Origin: Nocardiopsis kunsanensis DSM 44524
GTDB lineage: Bacteria > Actinomycetota > Actinomycetes > Streptosporangiales > Streptosporangiaceae
Length of the DNA: 64,000 nucleotides
Reading direction: 5' to 3'
Assembly: GCF_000340965.1 (NCBI RefSeq)
Contig: NZ_ANAY01000024.1
Span: forward strand, 24,053-88,052
Shown piece after piece: positions 34,670 through 44,936 of the stretch; the first letter of the stretch is position 1; the number at the start of each line of letters is the position of its first letter. The position numbers were made by a program, and so were the translations under genes. The notes under the pieces are model-generated. The model was not told where the DNA came from, did not search any database, and saw only the letters and a program-made list of their open reading frames with translations.

Positions 34670-37654
34670 GTGACCGACGCCCGAGGCAACGACACAGAGA
34701 TCCTGGTCGGTGACACCGAGCTGATCGCTCGGGTGCGCGACGGCGACACCGGCGCCTACGCCGTCCTGTACGAACGGCACGCGGCTGCGGGGCGCGGGCT
34801 CGCCCGCCAGCTCCTGCGCGGTGACGCCGAGGTCGACGACGCCGTCGCCGAGGCCTTCACACGTGTACTCAGCGTGATCCAGCGCGGCGGTGGACCCACC
34901 GATGCCTTCCGCCCCTACCTGCTCACCGCCGTACGCAACGCCGCACACGACCGGGGACGCGGTGACAAGCGGCAGGTGGCGACCGAGGACATGGAGAGCA
35001 TCGCTCCGGGCCAGCCGTTCGTGGACCCGGCGTTGGAGGGCCTGGAACGCTCGCTCATCGCCCGCGCTTTCCTGTCCCTGCCCGAGCGGTGGCAGGCCGT
35101 GCTGTGGCACACCGAGATCGAGGGGGCCAAGCCCGCGGAGGTCGGCCCCCTGCTCGGTATGAAGGCCAACGGTGTCGCTGCGCTCGCCTACCGGGCCCGC
35201 GAAGGGTTGCGCCAGGCCTACCTGCAGATGCACCTGGCCGGCGGGGCCGCTCCTGCGGGGTGCCGCCCCACCCTCGGCCTGCTGGGCGCCTACGTGCGCG
35301 GAGGCCTGGCCAAACGCGAGACCGGTCGGGTCGACACCCACCTGGACGGCTGCGGTCACTGCCGCGAGGTCTTCGCCGAGCTCATGGACGTCAACGTCGG
35401 GCTGCGCGGGATCGTGCTGCCGATCTTCGCCGGGGCCGGTGCCGCCGGTTACCTCGCCGCCGGGCCGGGAGCGGCCACGGGCCTGGGATGGGACCGCCTG
35501 TCCCGCGGCCGGCAGCAGGCCTCGGCAGCGGGTGCGGCGGCCGCCGCCGTGGCTGCTTCGGTCGCTCTGGCCCTGGTCAGTGCCGAGGAGCCCGTCCCGC
35601 AGGATCCGCCGCCCGTATCCGCGCCGCAGGGTTCGGCGCCCCAGGGGGACCCGCCGGCCCCGGGCGGCGCCGATGGCCCCGATACGCCGGACGGTCCGGA
35701 CACGCCACCGGGGGACGCGGGCGAGGACCCCGACACCTCCGGCCCCGGTGCTCCGGCCCCCGAGGGACAGGACCCGGAACCCGGGGACCCGGCGTCCGAA
35801 CGTCCGGACGCCCCCGAACCCCCGGACGATCCGGAGGTACCCGAGGAACCCGGTGAGGAGCCGGGTCCCCCGCAGGAACCGGTGCTGCCCGCCGACGTCC
35901 CGGAGGAGGACCTGCCCGTCGACGACGAGCTCCCGGTCTTCGCCGCGGGCGTGGACCCCGTGGGCTCCCTGCTCCCGGGGGCCGAAGGGATCATGGTCCT
36001 GGACGTACGCAACATCGGCCAGGGAACACAGGAGGACGTGACCGCCGACTTCGCTCTCCCTCCCGGTGTGAACCTCGTCGAGGCCGGCGGCGCGGGCAGT
36101 GCCCTTCCGACCCTGTCGGGCACAGGTGACTGGAGCTGTTCGTCCGAGGGCGGCGAGGGCACGTGTGTGCTGCCCGGCCTCGGGGCGGGGGAGAACGCGA
36201 CCCAGTACCTGGACGTGCGGGTGGCCCCGGACGCGCAGCCCGGGACCCCGGGGTCGGTCACCGTCAGCTCGGGTGAGACGGCCGTGACCGTCGACGGGGA
36301 GCGCGGTGTGGAGGACGAGGGTGTGCCCGCGCGGTACGCCGCCGCGGGCCAGGTCGGTTCCCAGGCCGTGGGCAACAGCCTCATGACGTGTGTGGAACCG
36401 GGCGATCCCGGACACTGGTGGCCGTGGCCGCTGGAGGGGTGGCCCCGCCCCGGGGCCCTGCCGGAGGGCGAGTTCCCCGAGGGCCCCGATACGCCTCACC
36501 CCGAGGTCCCGCTCCCCGACCCCGGTGTGCCCGGTGCGGAGGCCGATACCGGGGACCGGAGCCGAGCCCCGGCCGAGCCCGGCGAGAGCGGCCCCGGGAA
36601 CGGGGGAGAGGACAGCACGTCCCCGGACGAGGGGGCCGGGCCGGAGGACGTGCCAGGGACCGGCCTGCCCGACGCGCCCGGGTCCCCCGAGCCCCCGGAG
36701 CTGCCCGATCCCGGCGACGGCACCGCGCCCGAGAGCCCCGAGCCCGGGGAACCCCGGGAGACTCCCGTCCCCGAGGACGGCGGCGGCCCCGTCCCGGAGG
36801 GGCCACCCGCCGAGGGGCCGGACGGGGAGGACGGCGATGCTCCCGGCTCCTGTGCCGAGACACGCGAACGCGGCGGCGGGAACCGCGACAACGACCACTG
36901 GACCATGGCTCCCCTGGACCGCGACGCGGACCCCACGACCTCGGCCTCCAGCTCCGCGCAGTGGGAGATGCCCGAGGGCGGCTCCGTTCTCTGGGCCGGG
37001 TTGTACTTCTCCGGAGCCGGGGACCCGGCCGGGCCCACCGCGCGGGTCAAGGGCCCCGGGGCGGAGTCCTACGAGAAGGTGGTGGCGAGCGAGCACTCCG
37101 ACGCCCGGCTCCCCGGGTACAGCGCCTACCATGCCTTCGCCGACATCACCCCGCTGGTGGCCGAGCACGGCCCGGGCGAATGGTGGGTGGCCGATACGCC
37201 GTACCTGGAAGGCAGCGGGGTCCACGCGGGGTGGAGTCTGGTCGTGGTGTTCGAGGACCCCTCGGTGGAGGAGTACACCCAGACGATGGTCCTGGACGAC
37301 ACGGTGACGGTCTTCGAAGGGGGCTCGGAAGCGCATTTTCCCGTCTCGGGCCTGCTTCCGCCCTCGGTGCAGGGGGAGATGGACGTCGTGGCCTGGGAGG
37401 GCGACGCCGATCTGGGCGGTGACCGGGTCACCGTGGACGGCGATCCCGTCTCCCCGGTGGGCGGCCACCACGGGACGGCGGACAACGCCTTCGTCTCGTC
37501 CTCGCGAGGTGCGGTCGGGGACCCTTTCACGTTCGGGACGGACGTGGCTCGATTCGCGCCTTTGCTCGGGCGGGATACGGACATCCGAATCCGGTCGGAT
37601 CAGGATGCGATCGTGGTGGGAGCAGTAGCTCTCGACGCGCCGATGCGTCGCTGA
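34670..37654 (+). CDS. ECF sigma factor fused to zinc-finger, membrane and extracellular domains
   Basis: 994 residues. Residues about 15-105 are sigma region 2 (DTELIARVRDGDTGAYAVLY, AFRPYLLTAVRNAAHD). Residues about 125-185 are region 4 (FLSLPERWQAVLWHTEIEG, then GMKANGVAALAYRAREGL). HLDGCGHC at about 225 is the H-x3-C-x2-C motif of zinc anti-sigma domains. An Ala/Val-rich membrane helix lies near residue 290. Outside there is a Pro/Glu/Asp-rich linker, a DUF11-like domain (VLDVRNIGQGTQEDVTADF), a second Pro-rich linker, and a 250-residue C-terminal domain rich in Trp and Gly. It starts at GTG 34670 behind AAAGGA. A sigma factor tethered to the membrane by its own anti-sigma-like segment is the likely arrangement; release would need proteolysis. 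Confidence 0.85.
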   Translation: MTDARGNDTEILVGDTELIARVRDGDTGAYAVLYERHAAAGRGLARQLLRGDAEVDDAVAEAFTRVLSVIQRGGGPTDAFRPYLLTAVRNAAHDRGRGDKRQVATEDMESIAPGQPFVDPALEGLERSLIARAFLSLPERWQAVLWHTEIEGAKPAEVGPLLGMKANGVAALAYRAREGLRQAYLQMHLAGGAAPAGCRPTLGLLGAYVRGGLAKRETGRVDTHLDGCGHCREVFAELMDVNVGLRGIVLPIFAGAGAAGYLAAGPGAATGLGWDRLSRGRQQASAAGAAAAAVAASVALALVSAEEPVPQDPPPVSAPQGSAPQGDPPAPGGADGPDTPDGPDTPPGDAGEDPDTSGPGAPAPEGQDPEPGDPASERPDAPEPPDDPEVPEEPGEEPGPPQEPVLPADVPEEDLPVDDELPVFAAGVDPVGSLLPGAEGIMVLDVRNIGQGTQEDVTADFALPPGVNLVEAGGAGSALPTLSGTGDWSCSSEGGEGTCVLPGLGAGENATQYLDVRVAPDAQPGTPGSVTVSSGETAVTVDGERGVEDEGVPARYAAAGQVGSQAVGNSLMTCVEPGDPGHWWPWPLEGWPRPGALPEGEFPEGPDTPHPEVPLPDPGVPGAEADTGDRSRAPAEPGESGPGNGGEDSTSPDEGAGPEDVPGTGLPDAPGSPEPPELPDPGDGTAPESPEPGEPRETPVPEDGGGPVPEGPPAEGPDGEDGDAPGSCAETRERGGGNRDNDHWTMAPLDRDADPTTSASSSAQWEMPEGGSVLWAGLYFSGAGDPAGPTARVKGPGAESYEKVVASEHSDARLPGYSAYHAFADITPLVAEHGPGEWWVADTPYLEGSGVHAGWSLVVVFEDPSVEEYTQTMVLDDTVTVFEGGSEAHFPVSGLLPPSVQGEMDVVAWEGDADLGGDRVTVDGDPVSPVGGHHGTADNAFVSSSRGAVGDPFTFGTDVARFAPLLGRDTDIRIRSDQDAIVVGAVALDAPMRR

Positions 37655-37673
37655 CCCCCGAGACCGCAGTCGA

Positions 37674-37700
37674 GGGCACGCACCGGACCGGTGCGTGCCC
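37674..37700 (+). terminator. Terminator after the sigma-fusion gene
   Basis: A perfect 13-base inverted repeat (37674-37686 with 37688-37700) with a nominal 1-base loop, 19 bases after the stop. An A-rich tract follows some 15 bases on. Confidence 0.75.
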
Positions 37701-37848
37701 GGCTCGGCACATGAAGAAAAAGAAGCCCTGTGTAGTCATTAGGTAACTTCCTGTATTTGTGAGTGGCGGGCAAAAGCAAACAGAGTTGGTTAGGCTGAGC
37801 CCCGGTCATGGAGATGACCCCTCAAACGAAAGGGAAGGGGGCGGTGTC

Positions 37849-39690
37849 GTGGACCGCTGCGCGTTGTTCGTCGACGCGGGATACCTTCTCGCGGACGGCG
37901 CGATGGCCGTGCACGGAACCCGGAACCGGGACTCCGTGTCCTGGGACTACGCCGGGCTCGTCCAGTTCCTCAACGAGGTGGCCCGGGACCGCACCGGTCT
38001 TCCGCTGTTGCGTTGCTACTGGTACGAGGCGGTGGCCGACGAGCGGCGCTCCCAGGAGCAGGACGGCATCGCGGACATCCCCGGAATCAAGTTCCGGGGC
38101 GCCAGGATCAGACCCGGACGCCGGGAGGGCGTGGAGAGTTACGTCCAGCGCGACCTGACCACCCTGGCCCGCACCGGAGTCCTGTGCGACGCCGTGCTGG
38201 TCAGCGGGGACGAGGACATGTCCTCCGTGGTCGCCGACGTCCAGGACCTGGGCGTGCGTGTCACCGTCGTGCACATCTCCGTCGAGGGGAACTGGACCAT
38301 CTCCCGGGCCCTGCGGCGGGAGTGCGACGATCTCATCGAGATCGGTGCGGGACACCTGCGGCCGCACGTCAACCTCCTCGACGGCGGGGCCGCGTCCCAG
38401 GAGGAAGCGGCCAAGACCACCGCCCCCTTCGCCAACGGCCGGGCCCGTTCGGGGCCCGAGGCTCCACGGCATCCGGTCGCCGCCCGGCCCGGTGGCGAGC
38501 ACGTCGAAGTGGCGGCTCCCTCCACCGGCGGGCTCGAGGCCATGTTCGCCGGCACCGGCGGGAACCCGTCGCACCAGCAGGGCAGCGCGATGGACCAGTT
38601 GCGTGCCATGCGCCGTTCCATAGCCGAACAACGCGGAGGGGACCACCTCGCGGGTCCGGAGGAGGGGCAGCCCTCGGGCGGGATCGACGCCAACGGCTTC
38701 CCCTCCGGCCAGCAGATCCCGGTCGGCGGGACCGGCGTCTACCCCGGCGCCTCGTATCCCGGCGGAGGCCACCCCCAACCGCCCCAACCACCGCAGGCAC
38801 AGCAGGCCCCCCAGGCACCGCAGCCGCCGCAACAGCTGCAGCCGCCGCAGTCATCCCAGCAGCTGCAAGCACCACAGCAGCACCATGCGCCCCAACACCC
38901 CCAACGGCAGAACGCGTACCCGCAGCACCCGAGTCGGCAGGACCAGCCCCCGCCCGGGCAGGCACCGGCCGGTGCCCAGCCCGGGTACGCCTCCACCGGC
39001 GGTCAACCGTCGCAGGGCACCGATCCCGACATCTACGGCGCGCCCGGACGAGCGCCCCACGGCCATCCGATGACCGGGCCGCAGCAGCCCCCTTATCAAC
39101 AGGGCACAGGCCCCCAACCCTCGTTCGCGCACGGGACCGGCCCGCAGCCCTCCTTCGCCGGAGACGCACAGGCGGGACACGCGCCGCCCCCCAGAGACGC
39201 ACCCCCTCCACCGCAGGATCCGCGGTTCGGCACCGGCGAGAACCCTGGTTACGGGGGTGCGGGCGACACAAACCCTACCTATGGGACCAGTACGGCAACT
39301 GAGGCCGCCCACGGCGGTGGGCCCACCCCCGCGAACGGGGTGCGGTCACCTGCTGGTCCCGACCACGGCACCGGTTTCGGATCGTCCGGTTACCAGGAAT
39401 CCGGGTCCGCTCACGGATATCCCCAACATGGGACGGCTGCCGCGCATACCGTTGAGGAAGCGGTGCACGTCGCGCACGAGGAAGGAAGCGGCTTCGCGGA
39501 GTCGATCGCGCGCGAGGCGCCCGCCCTGTGGGTCGAGGCCGTCCTCGCCCGCAGGCCCCGGATGCCCTCCGACCTGGAGGCGCGTCTGCTCCAGGGGTCC
39601 GCACTGCCTGTCGACCACCTGTTGCGCGACGAAGTCCGGGAAGGACTGCGTCAGGGGTTCTGGCAGGCGCTGGAGCGTGCCAGGCCCTGA
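37849..39690 (+). CDS. NYN-domain (PIN-like) protein with Pro/Gln-rich region
   Basis: 613 residues. The first 185 form an NYN domain: CALFVDAGYLLADG, RCYWYEA, ESYVQRDLTTLA and VLVSGDEDMSSVV supply the acidic residues of a PIN-like RNase site. About 300 residues follow that are dominated by Pro, Gln, Gly and His and are likely disordered. The last 75 residues are ordered (ESIAREAPALWVEAVLARRPRMP) and helical. GTG 37849 has AAGGGG eight bases before. The NYN family cleaves RNA; targets are unknown. The following TPR gene is 38 bases away on the same strand and probably cotranscribed. Confidence 0.85.
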   Translation: MDRCALFVDAGYLLADGAMAVHGTRNRDSVSWDYAGLVQFLNEVARDRTGLPLLRCYWYEAVADERRSQEQDGIADIPGIKFRGARIRPGRREGVESYVQRDLTTLARTGVLCDAVLVSGDEDMSSVVADVQDLGVRVTVVHISVEGNWTISRALRRECDDLIEIGAGHLRPHVNLLDGGAASQEEAAKTTAPFANGRARSGPEAPRHPVAARPGGEHVEVAAPSTGGLEAMFAGTGGNPSHQQGSAMDQLRAMRRSIAEQRGGDHLAGPEEGQPSGGIDANGFPSGQQIPVGGTGVYPGASYPGGGHPQPPQPPQAQQAPQAPQPPQQLQPPQSSQQLQAPQQHHAPQHPQRQNAYPQHPSRQDQPPPGQAPAGAQPGYASTGGQPSQGTDPDIYGAPGRAPHGHPMTGPQQPPYQQGTGPQPSFAHGTGPQPSFAGDAQAGHAPPPRDAPPPPQDPRFGTGENPGYGGAGDTNPTYGTSTATEAAHGGGPTPANGVRSPAGPDHGTGFGSSGYQESGSAHGYPQHGTAAAHTVEEAVHVAHEEGSGFAESIAREAPALWVEAVLARRPRMPSDLEARLLQGSALPVDHLLRDEVREGLRQGFWQALERARP

Positions 39691-39728
39691 CCCCGGTGTG
39701 TGTGGAGTGCGAGGAGGGCATGGGGGCG

Positions 39729-40268
39729 ATGCGGGTGACCCACGTGACGACGGCTGAGCTCGACCGGCTGGAGTTCGACGCTGTCAGGTCCGGTGAGCAC
39801 GGCAGGGTCGCAGCGCAGTTGCAGGATCTGGCCAATCGTGCCGAGGCCGCGAGTGAGATCACCCGCGCCGAGCTCTTCGTGCGCGCCGGTGAGCAGTGGG
39901 AGATCGCTCAGGAGTACGAACGCGCCTGCGCGTCCTACCAACGGGCCATAGACGACGGCGGCCACACCGTGATCGATCCGCGGGCCCTGTGCGCCGGCGC
40001 GCTCCTGCAGATGGACGAGATCGGGCGTGCCCACACCCATCTGGGCCGTCTGGAGAAGGACGCTCCCGACGGGCTCCCCACATACCTGCACATTGCCGAA
40101 GTTCTCTACGCCCATGGCGACCTCGAGGGCGCCGAGTGGTGGGCCACCTGCGGCGCGCGCAACCACCCGGAGGACGGCAGCGACCTGTTCGAGGAACTCC
40201 TGCGTATCCGTTTCCGTATCCGTTCCGACCTGGATCTGGACGAGGACGACCTCGACCGCTCCATCTGA
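39729..40268 (+). CDS. TPR-repeat protein
   Basis: 179 residues, almost all helical, with TPR-like units such as LFVRAGEQWEIAQEYERACASYQRAI and YLHIAEVLYAHGDLEGAEWW, ending in an acidic tail. It likely acts as a protein-binding scaffold. Starts are ambiguous: ATG 39729 or ATG 39720 behind AGGAGG. It follows the NYN gene closely. Confidence 0.75.
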   Translation: MRVTHVTTAELDRLEFDAVRSGEHGRVAAQLQDLANRAEAASEITRAELFVRAGEQWEIAQEYERACASYQRAIDDGGHTVIDPRALCAGALLQMDEIGRAHTHLGRLEKDAPDGLPTYLHIAEVLYAHGDLEGAEWWATCGARNHPEDGSDLFEELLRIRFRIRSDLDLDEDDLDRSI

Positions 40269-40309
40269 TCCGTCCTACGCGTCCGGCCCTGTCCCCTCCG
40301 AACGGCCGG

Positions 40310-40545
40310 ACGCAGATACTCAATGCTGAAGCCGGAGGTCAGCACGGCCGGACCGACCGTGCTCCCGGCGGCGAAGGTCAGTGCGTTGTCCGCTGCGTAA
40401 CTGAGCACGCCGCCGTGCACGTACCCGTTCTGCTGGAGGAGTTCGTCGCGCACGTCCAGCTCCAGAGGCGCCCCCGCCGAAAGCGGCGATCCGCGTCCCC
40501 AACAGGATGCTGAACGGCTCCGAGGCACCTCACGCCGCCTGTGCG
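40310..40545 (-). pseudogene. Remnant of a PaaI-type hotdog thioesterase
   Basis: On the minus strand, VRDELLQQNGYVHGGVLSY and LTSGFSIEYLRPAV are plainly the catalytic-helix part of a PaaI-like acyl-CoA thioesterase. The preceding strand, SILLGTRIAAFGGGA, is in another frame, so there is a frameshift near 40470. After LRPAV the sequence stops resembling the family, leaving roughly half of a normal 130-140 residue protein. An in-frame stop also lies just before the SEPFSILLG segment. It is a decayed gene. Confidence 0.7.
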
Positions 40546-40861
40546 AGCTCCAGGCCCGGGTCGCCGGCCACAGTGCACCTCTCGTGTCGGTCGTGCCGGT
40601 CGCGCAAGGAACCTCTCGCGCCCCGGTGTGCCGGTCAAGAGCGCTGCCGAACGGCCGGGGGCGCACGAGAGCCCCTCGGAAGCGGATGCGAGGCAGGCAG
40701 ATGGCGCCCGCGGTCTGGTCGGACGGCCCAGCCCCGGGCCGCCGGCCGGGTTGCGTGCTGCCCGGACGAGGCAGTGTGAGATGTGCGGCCCGTAAAGGTG
40801 GCACGCGATCATCTTGCGATGTTCCGAGCTGCCTTCCCCCAGATGTAGTATCTGACCCGCC

Positions 40862-41050
40862 GATGGTTCACCCCACGTGGGTGAGGCAAGAGGGAACCCG
40901 GTGTGAGTCCGGGACTGCCCCGCAGCGGTGAACGGGAACGAAGGCCGTCAACGGCACTGGGTCCGGTCCGGGCCTGGGAAGCGACGGTCGTGTAGGCCGC
41001 CCGTGAGTCCGAAGACCTGCCACCGGTGCACGCGTGCGACGTGTGCGGAT
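40862..41050 (+). promoter_or_regulatory. Cobalamin riboswitch upstream of nrdAB
   Basis: The core elements are in order: GAGGGAACCCGGTG, TCCGGGACTGCCCCGC, then the B12 box AGTCCGAAGACCTGCC at about 41005-41020. These match the adenosylcobalamin riboswitch consensus. It lies 150 bases before nrdA on the same strand. Streptomyces nrdAB is repressed by B12 through such a switch while the B12-dependent class II enzyme works; the same logic is inferred here. Confidence 0.93.
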
Positions 41051-41196
41051 GTCGGGGGCTTCGAGGGCGAGCTCACCGCGACGACACCGGTCCCCGTGAC
41101 CGCTGCGCCCCGGGCGCAGCAGGTCCTGTCGGTGTGTGACGCGTTTCCTCCTCGTCGGTCCCCGCAGGGAACCCGATACGAGGTTGGAGCCGCTCT

Positions 41197-43734
41197 ATGA
41201 CCCTTGATGTCCAGGCCGTGCCCGATGCAGCCGGGACTGCCGCGCCCCCTGCGGCAGCCGACCGGATCGAGAGCGTCGTGGCCGAGGCCTGCGCACGGTT
41301 GCCGGGCGCTTCCGCCGAGCGGGTGCTCGCCGAGGCCCGTCGCGGCTTCTACCCGGACATCTCCGACGGTGAGGTCGAGCTCGCCCTGGTCATGGCCGCC
41401 CGCAGTTTTGTGGAGGCCGACCCCGACTACTCCTTCGCCGCGGCCCGGCTGCTGCTGGACAAGCTCCGGCGTGAGGCCCTCACCCATGTCGCCGGTGTTC
41501 CCGACGCCGCGGGCCAGTCCGAGATGGCCGAGCGCTACGGGTGCTACCTGGCCGACTACGTGCGCAAGGGCATCGCCCTGGGCCAGCTCGATCCGGAGCT
41601 CGCCCGGTTCGACCTGGAACGCCTCGGCTCGGCCCTGCACGCCGACCGTGACGAGCAGTTCACCTTCCTGGGGCTGCAGACCCTCTACGACCGCTACTTC
41701 CTGCACGACGACGGTGTGCGTTACGAGCTTCCCCAGGCCTTCTTCATGCGGGTCGCGATGGGTCTGGCCCTGAACGAGGACGACCGCGACACCCGTGCGA
41801 TCGAGTTCTACGAGTTGTTGTCCTCGTTCGACTTCATGGCCTCCACCCCGACCCTGTTCAACGCCGGGACGGTGCGTGCCCAGCTCTCGTCGTGCTTTCT
41901 GACCACGGTCGGCGACGACCTGGGAGCCATCTTCCACGGCATCAGCAACAACGCGAAGCTGTCGAAGTACTCGGGCGGGCTCGGCAACGACTGGACCCCG
42001 GTGCGCGGTCTGGGGGCCCACATCCGCGGCACCAACGGCAAGAGTCAGGGCGTGGTCCCGTTCCTGAAGATCGCCAACGACACCGCCGTCGCGGTCAACC
42101 AGGGCGGGCGCCGCAAGGGGGCGGTGTGCGCGTACCTGGAGACCTGGCACATCGACGTCGAGGAGTTCCTCGACCTGCGCAAGAACACCGGTGACGACCG
42201 GCGCCGTACCCACGACATGAACACGGCGAACTGGGTACCGGACCTGTTCATGCGCCGGGTCGAGGAGGGCGGCGAGTGGACGCTGTTCTCGCCGGACGAG
42301 GTGCCCGATCTGCACGACAGCTACGGCCCCGCCTTCAACGGGGCCTACGAACGCTACGAGGCCGACGCCGACGCCGGGCGGATCCGGGTCTTCAAACGCG
42401 TCCCGGCGGTGGACCTGTGGCGGCGCATGCTCACCATGCTGTTCGAGACCGGCCACCCCTGGATCACGTTCAAGGACCCCTCGAACCTGCGCTCGCCACA
42501 GCAGCACGCGGGTGTGGTGCACTCCTCCAACCTGTGCACCGAGATCACCCTGAACACCGGCGAGGACGAGGTCGCGGTCTGCAACCTGGGTTCGGTCAAC
42601 CTCGCCCGGCACGTGGGCCCCGACGGCATCGACCGCGAGCACCTGCGCCGCACCGTGCGCACCGCAGTGCGGATGCTCGACAACGTCATCGACGTGAACT
42701 TCTACACGATCCCCGAGGCCGAGCGCGCGAACATGCGCCACCGCCCGGTGGGGCTGGGGCTCATGGGGTTCCAGGACGCCCTGTTCCGCCTGCGTCTGCC
42801 GTTCGCCTCGCAGGGCACCGTGGACTTCGCCGACCACAGCATGGAGCTCATCAGCTACCACGCGATCGAGGCTTCCTCCGAGCTCGCCGAGGAACGCGGT
42901 TCCTACGAGAGCTTCGACGGGTCGCTGTGGAGCCGGGGGGTCCTGCCCCTGGACTCCCTGAACCTGCTGGACCAGGCCCGCGACGGGGGCCTGGACGTGG
43001 ACCGCGGCAGCACACTGGACTGGGACACCCTGCGTGCACGGGTGCGCGAGCACGGCATGCGCAACTCCAACGTCATGGCGATCGCCCCGACCGCGACCAT
43101 CGCCAACATCACCGGTGTCAGCCAGTCGATCGAGCCCGTCTACCGGAACCTGTTCGTGAAGTCGAACATGTCCGGCGACTTCACGGTCGTCAACGAGTAC
43201 CTGGTACGCGACCTGCGCGAGCGCGGGTTGTGGGACGAGGAGATGGTCACGGAGCTGAAACTGCACGACGGCAGCCTCGGCGGGATCGAGCGGGTCCCCG
43301 ACGACCTCAAGGCCCTGTACGCCACCGCGTTCGAGATCGACCCGAACCGGCTGGTGGACGCCGCCGCACGCCGTCAGAAGTGGATCGACCAGGCCCAGTC
43401 GTTGAACCTGTACATGGCCGGTCCCAGCGGCCGCAAGCTCGACGAGCTGTACAGGCGCGCCTGGCGTTCGGGGCTCAAGACCACGTACTACCTGCGTTCC
43501 CAGAGCGCCACCCACGTGGAGAAGAGCACCATCAAGGGCACCGACGGCCGCCTGAACGCGGTCTCGGCCACCCCGGCGCCGACGCCCGGGGCAGCCCCTT
43601 CCCCGTCCCCTTCCCCGAGCCCCTCGCCCTCGCCGGGGCCCTCCGCGGGCGCTGCCCCGGCCGAGGACGGGTTCGAGGTCGACGAGGGCCAGGCCTGCTC
43701 GATCGAGGACCCCGAGTGCGAGGCCTGCCAGTGA
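41197..43734 (+). CDS. nrdA: Class I ribonucleoside-diphosphate reductase, alpha subunit
   Basis: 845 residues. [20 protein letters not shown] with [35 protein letters not shown] with its Asn-Leu-Cys-x-Glu active site, and [17 protein letters not shown] are class I alpha hallmarks. The C-terminus has a Pro/Ser linker and the redox tail [12 protein letters not shown]. It reduces ribonucleoside diphosphates using a radical from NrdB. The N-terminus begins directly at the helical half of the ATP-cone (about residue 24), lacking the usual beta-hairpin with KRDG, so dATP feedback may be altered. The ATG at 41197 follows GGAG. It is controlled by the B12 riboswitch and lies 56 bases before nrdB. 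Confidence 0.95.
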   Translation: MTLDVQAVPDAAGTAAPPAAADRIESVVAEACARLPGASAERVLAEARRGFYPDISDGEVELALVMAARSFVEADPDYSFAAARLLLDKLRREALTHVAGVPDAAGQSEMAERYGCYLADYVRKGIALGQLDPELARFDLERLGSALHADRDEQFTFLGLQTLYDRYFLHDDGVRYELPQAFFMRVAMGLALNEDDRDTRAIEFYELLSSFDFMASTPTLFNAGTVRAQLSSCFLTTVGDDLGAIFHGISNNAKLSKYSGGLGNDWTPVRGLGAHIRGTNGKSQGVVPFLKIANDTAVAVNQGGRRKGAVCAYLETWHIDVEEFLDLRKNTGDDRRRTHDMNTANWVPDLFMRRVEEGGEWTLFSPDEVPDLHDSYGPAFNGAYERYEADADAGRIRVFKRVPAVDLWRRMLTMLFETGHPWITFKDPSNLRSPQQHAGVVHSSNLCTEITLNTGEDEVAVCNLGSVNLARHVGPDGIDREHLRRTVRTAVRMLDNVIDVNFYTIPEAERANMRHRPVGLGLMGFQDALFRLRLPFASQGTVDFADHSMELISYHAIEASSELAEERGSYESFDGSLWSRGVLPLDSLNLLDQARDGGLDVDRGSTLDWDTLRARVREHGMRNSNVMAIAPTATIANITGVSQSIEPVYRNLFVKSNMSGDFTVVNEYLVRDLRERGLWDEEMVTELKLHDGSLGGIERVPDDLKALYATAFEIDPNRLVDAAARRQKWIDQAQSLNLYMAGPSGRKLDELYRRAWRSGLKTTYYLRSQSATHVEKSTIKGTDGRLNAVSATPAPTPGAAPSPSPSPSPSPSPGPSAGAAPAEDGFEVDEGQACSIEDPECEACQ

Positions 43735-43790
43735 CGGCCACCCCGTCGCACGCACGCAGTACCCAGCCAAGGATCGGAAGCACCACCGCC

Positions 43791-44867
43791 ATGAGCGCAC
43801 CGAACACCGTCGACACCGGCACCGGACTCGGGGAGATCGAGCGTGACGCCGAGCGCGTCGACGTCGGCGACAAGGCGATGATCAACGCCCGGGCCGATGT
43901 CAACCAGCTCCTCCCGCTCAAGTACACCTGGGCGTGGGAGAAGTACCTGGCCGGTTGCAACAACCACTGGATGCCCACCGAGGTCGCCATGCAGGCCGAC
44001 ATCGCGCTGTGGCGGTCCGCGGACGGCCTCACCGACGACGAGCGCCTCATGCTCAAGCGCAACCTGGGGTTCTTCGCCACGGCCGAGTCGCTGGTGGCCA
44101 ACAACATCGTCCTGGCCGTCTACCGCCAGCTCACCAACCCCGAGTGCCGCCAGTACCTGCTCCGGCAGGCCTTCGAGGAGGCCGTGCACACGCACACCTT
44201 CCAGTACATCTGCGAGAGCCTCGGCCTGGACGAGGGCGAGCTGTTCAACATGTACCGGGAGGTCCCCTCGATCACGGCGAAGGACTCCTGGGCGCTCAGG
44301 TACACGCAGAACCTGGAGGACCCCGAGTTCTCCACGGGTACGCCCGAGGCGGACCAGGCGTTCCTACGCGACCTCATCGCCTTCTACGTGATCTTCGAGG
44401 GCATGTGGTTCTACACCGGGTTCGCGCAGATCCTGTCGCTGGGTCGGCGCAACAAGATGGTGGGGATCGCAGAGCAGTACCAGTACATCCTGCGGGACGA
44501 GTCGATCCACCTGAACTTCGGGATCGACGTGATCAACCAGATCAAGGTCGAGAACCCGCACCTGTGGAGCGAGGAGTTCCAGGCCGAGGTCCGGCAGATG
44601 CTGGTGGAGGGCTGTGAACTGGAGGTCGCCTACGGCCGCGAGACCATGCCGCGCGGTGTGCTCGGTCTCAACGCCGAGCTGTGCGAGACCTACATGCGCT
44701 TCATCACCGACCGCAGGGCCGAGCAGATCGGCCTGGCTCCGATCTTCGGCGAGACGGAGAACCCGTTCCCGTGGATGTCGGAGGTCATGGACCTGCAGAA
44801 GGAGAAGAACTTCTTCGAGACCCGGGTGATCGAGTACCAGTCCGGTGGCGGGCTCGACTGGGACTGA
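43791..44867 (+). CDS. nrdB: Ribonucleotide reductase beta subunit, class Ic-like (Phe at radical site)
   Basis: 358 residues. Metal ligands are seen in [14 protein letters not shown] (Glu instead of the usual first Asp), [10 protein letters not shown] (E-x2-H), [11 protein letters not shown] (Glu) and [11 protein letters not shown] (E-x2-H). The residue four after the second-ligand His, Tyr122 in E. coli, is Phe here. Together with the Glu first ligand this is the pattern of Chlamydia-type class Ic proteins that use a Mn/Fe cofactor instead of a tyrosyl radical. The C-terminal tail needed for binding NrdA is intact. The nrdS regulator that follows in Streptomyces is not present. Confidence 0.95.
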   Translation: MSAPNTVDTGTGLGEIERDAERVDVGDKAMINARADVNQLLPLKYTWAWEKYLAGCNNHWMPTEVAMQADIALWRSADGLTDDERLMLKRNLGFFATAESLVANNIVLAVYRQLTNPECRQYLLRQAFEEAVHTHTFQYICESLGLDEGELFNMYREVPSITAKDSWALRYTQNLEDPEFSTGTPEADQAFLRDLIAFYVIFEGMWFYTGFAQILSLGRRNKMVGIAEQYQYILRDESIHLNFGIDVINQIKVENPHLWSEEFQAEVRQMLVEGCELEVAYGRETMPRGVLGLNAELCETYMRFITDRRAEQIGLAPIFGETENPFPWMSEVMDLQKEKNFFETRVIEYQSGGGLDWD

Positions 44868-44890
44868 CCCACGGGCGGCCCGGCCGGGCA

Positions 44891-44928
44891 GGGGCGCCGG
44901 GGGGCAGCAGGACCTCCCCCGGCGCCCC
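44891..44928. terminator. Bidirectional terminator between nrdB and the Trypco1-like gene
   Basis: A perfect 13-base inverted repeat (44891-44903 with 44916-44928) with a 12-base loop lies between two convergent genes, 24 bases after the nrdB stop and 9 bases beyond the stop of the minus-strand gene. Confidence 0.8.
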
Positions 44929-44936
44929 GCGCCGTG

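Noticed and set aside
34607..37471. A 954-codon minus-strand ORF opposite the sigma fusion
   Set aside because: It is the shadow of the Pro/Glu-rich plus-strand gene; no domain is recognisable.
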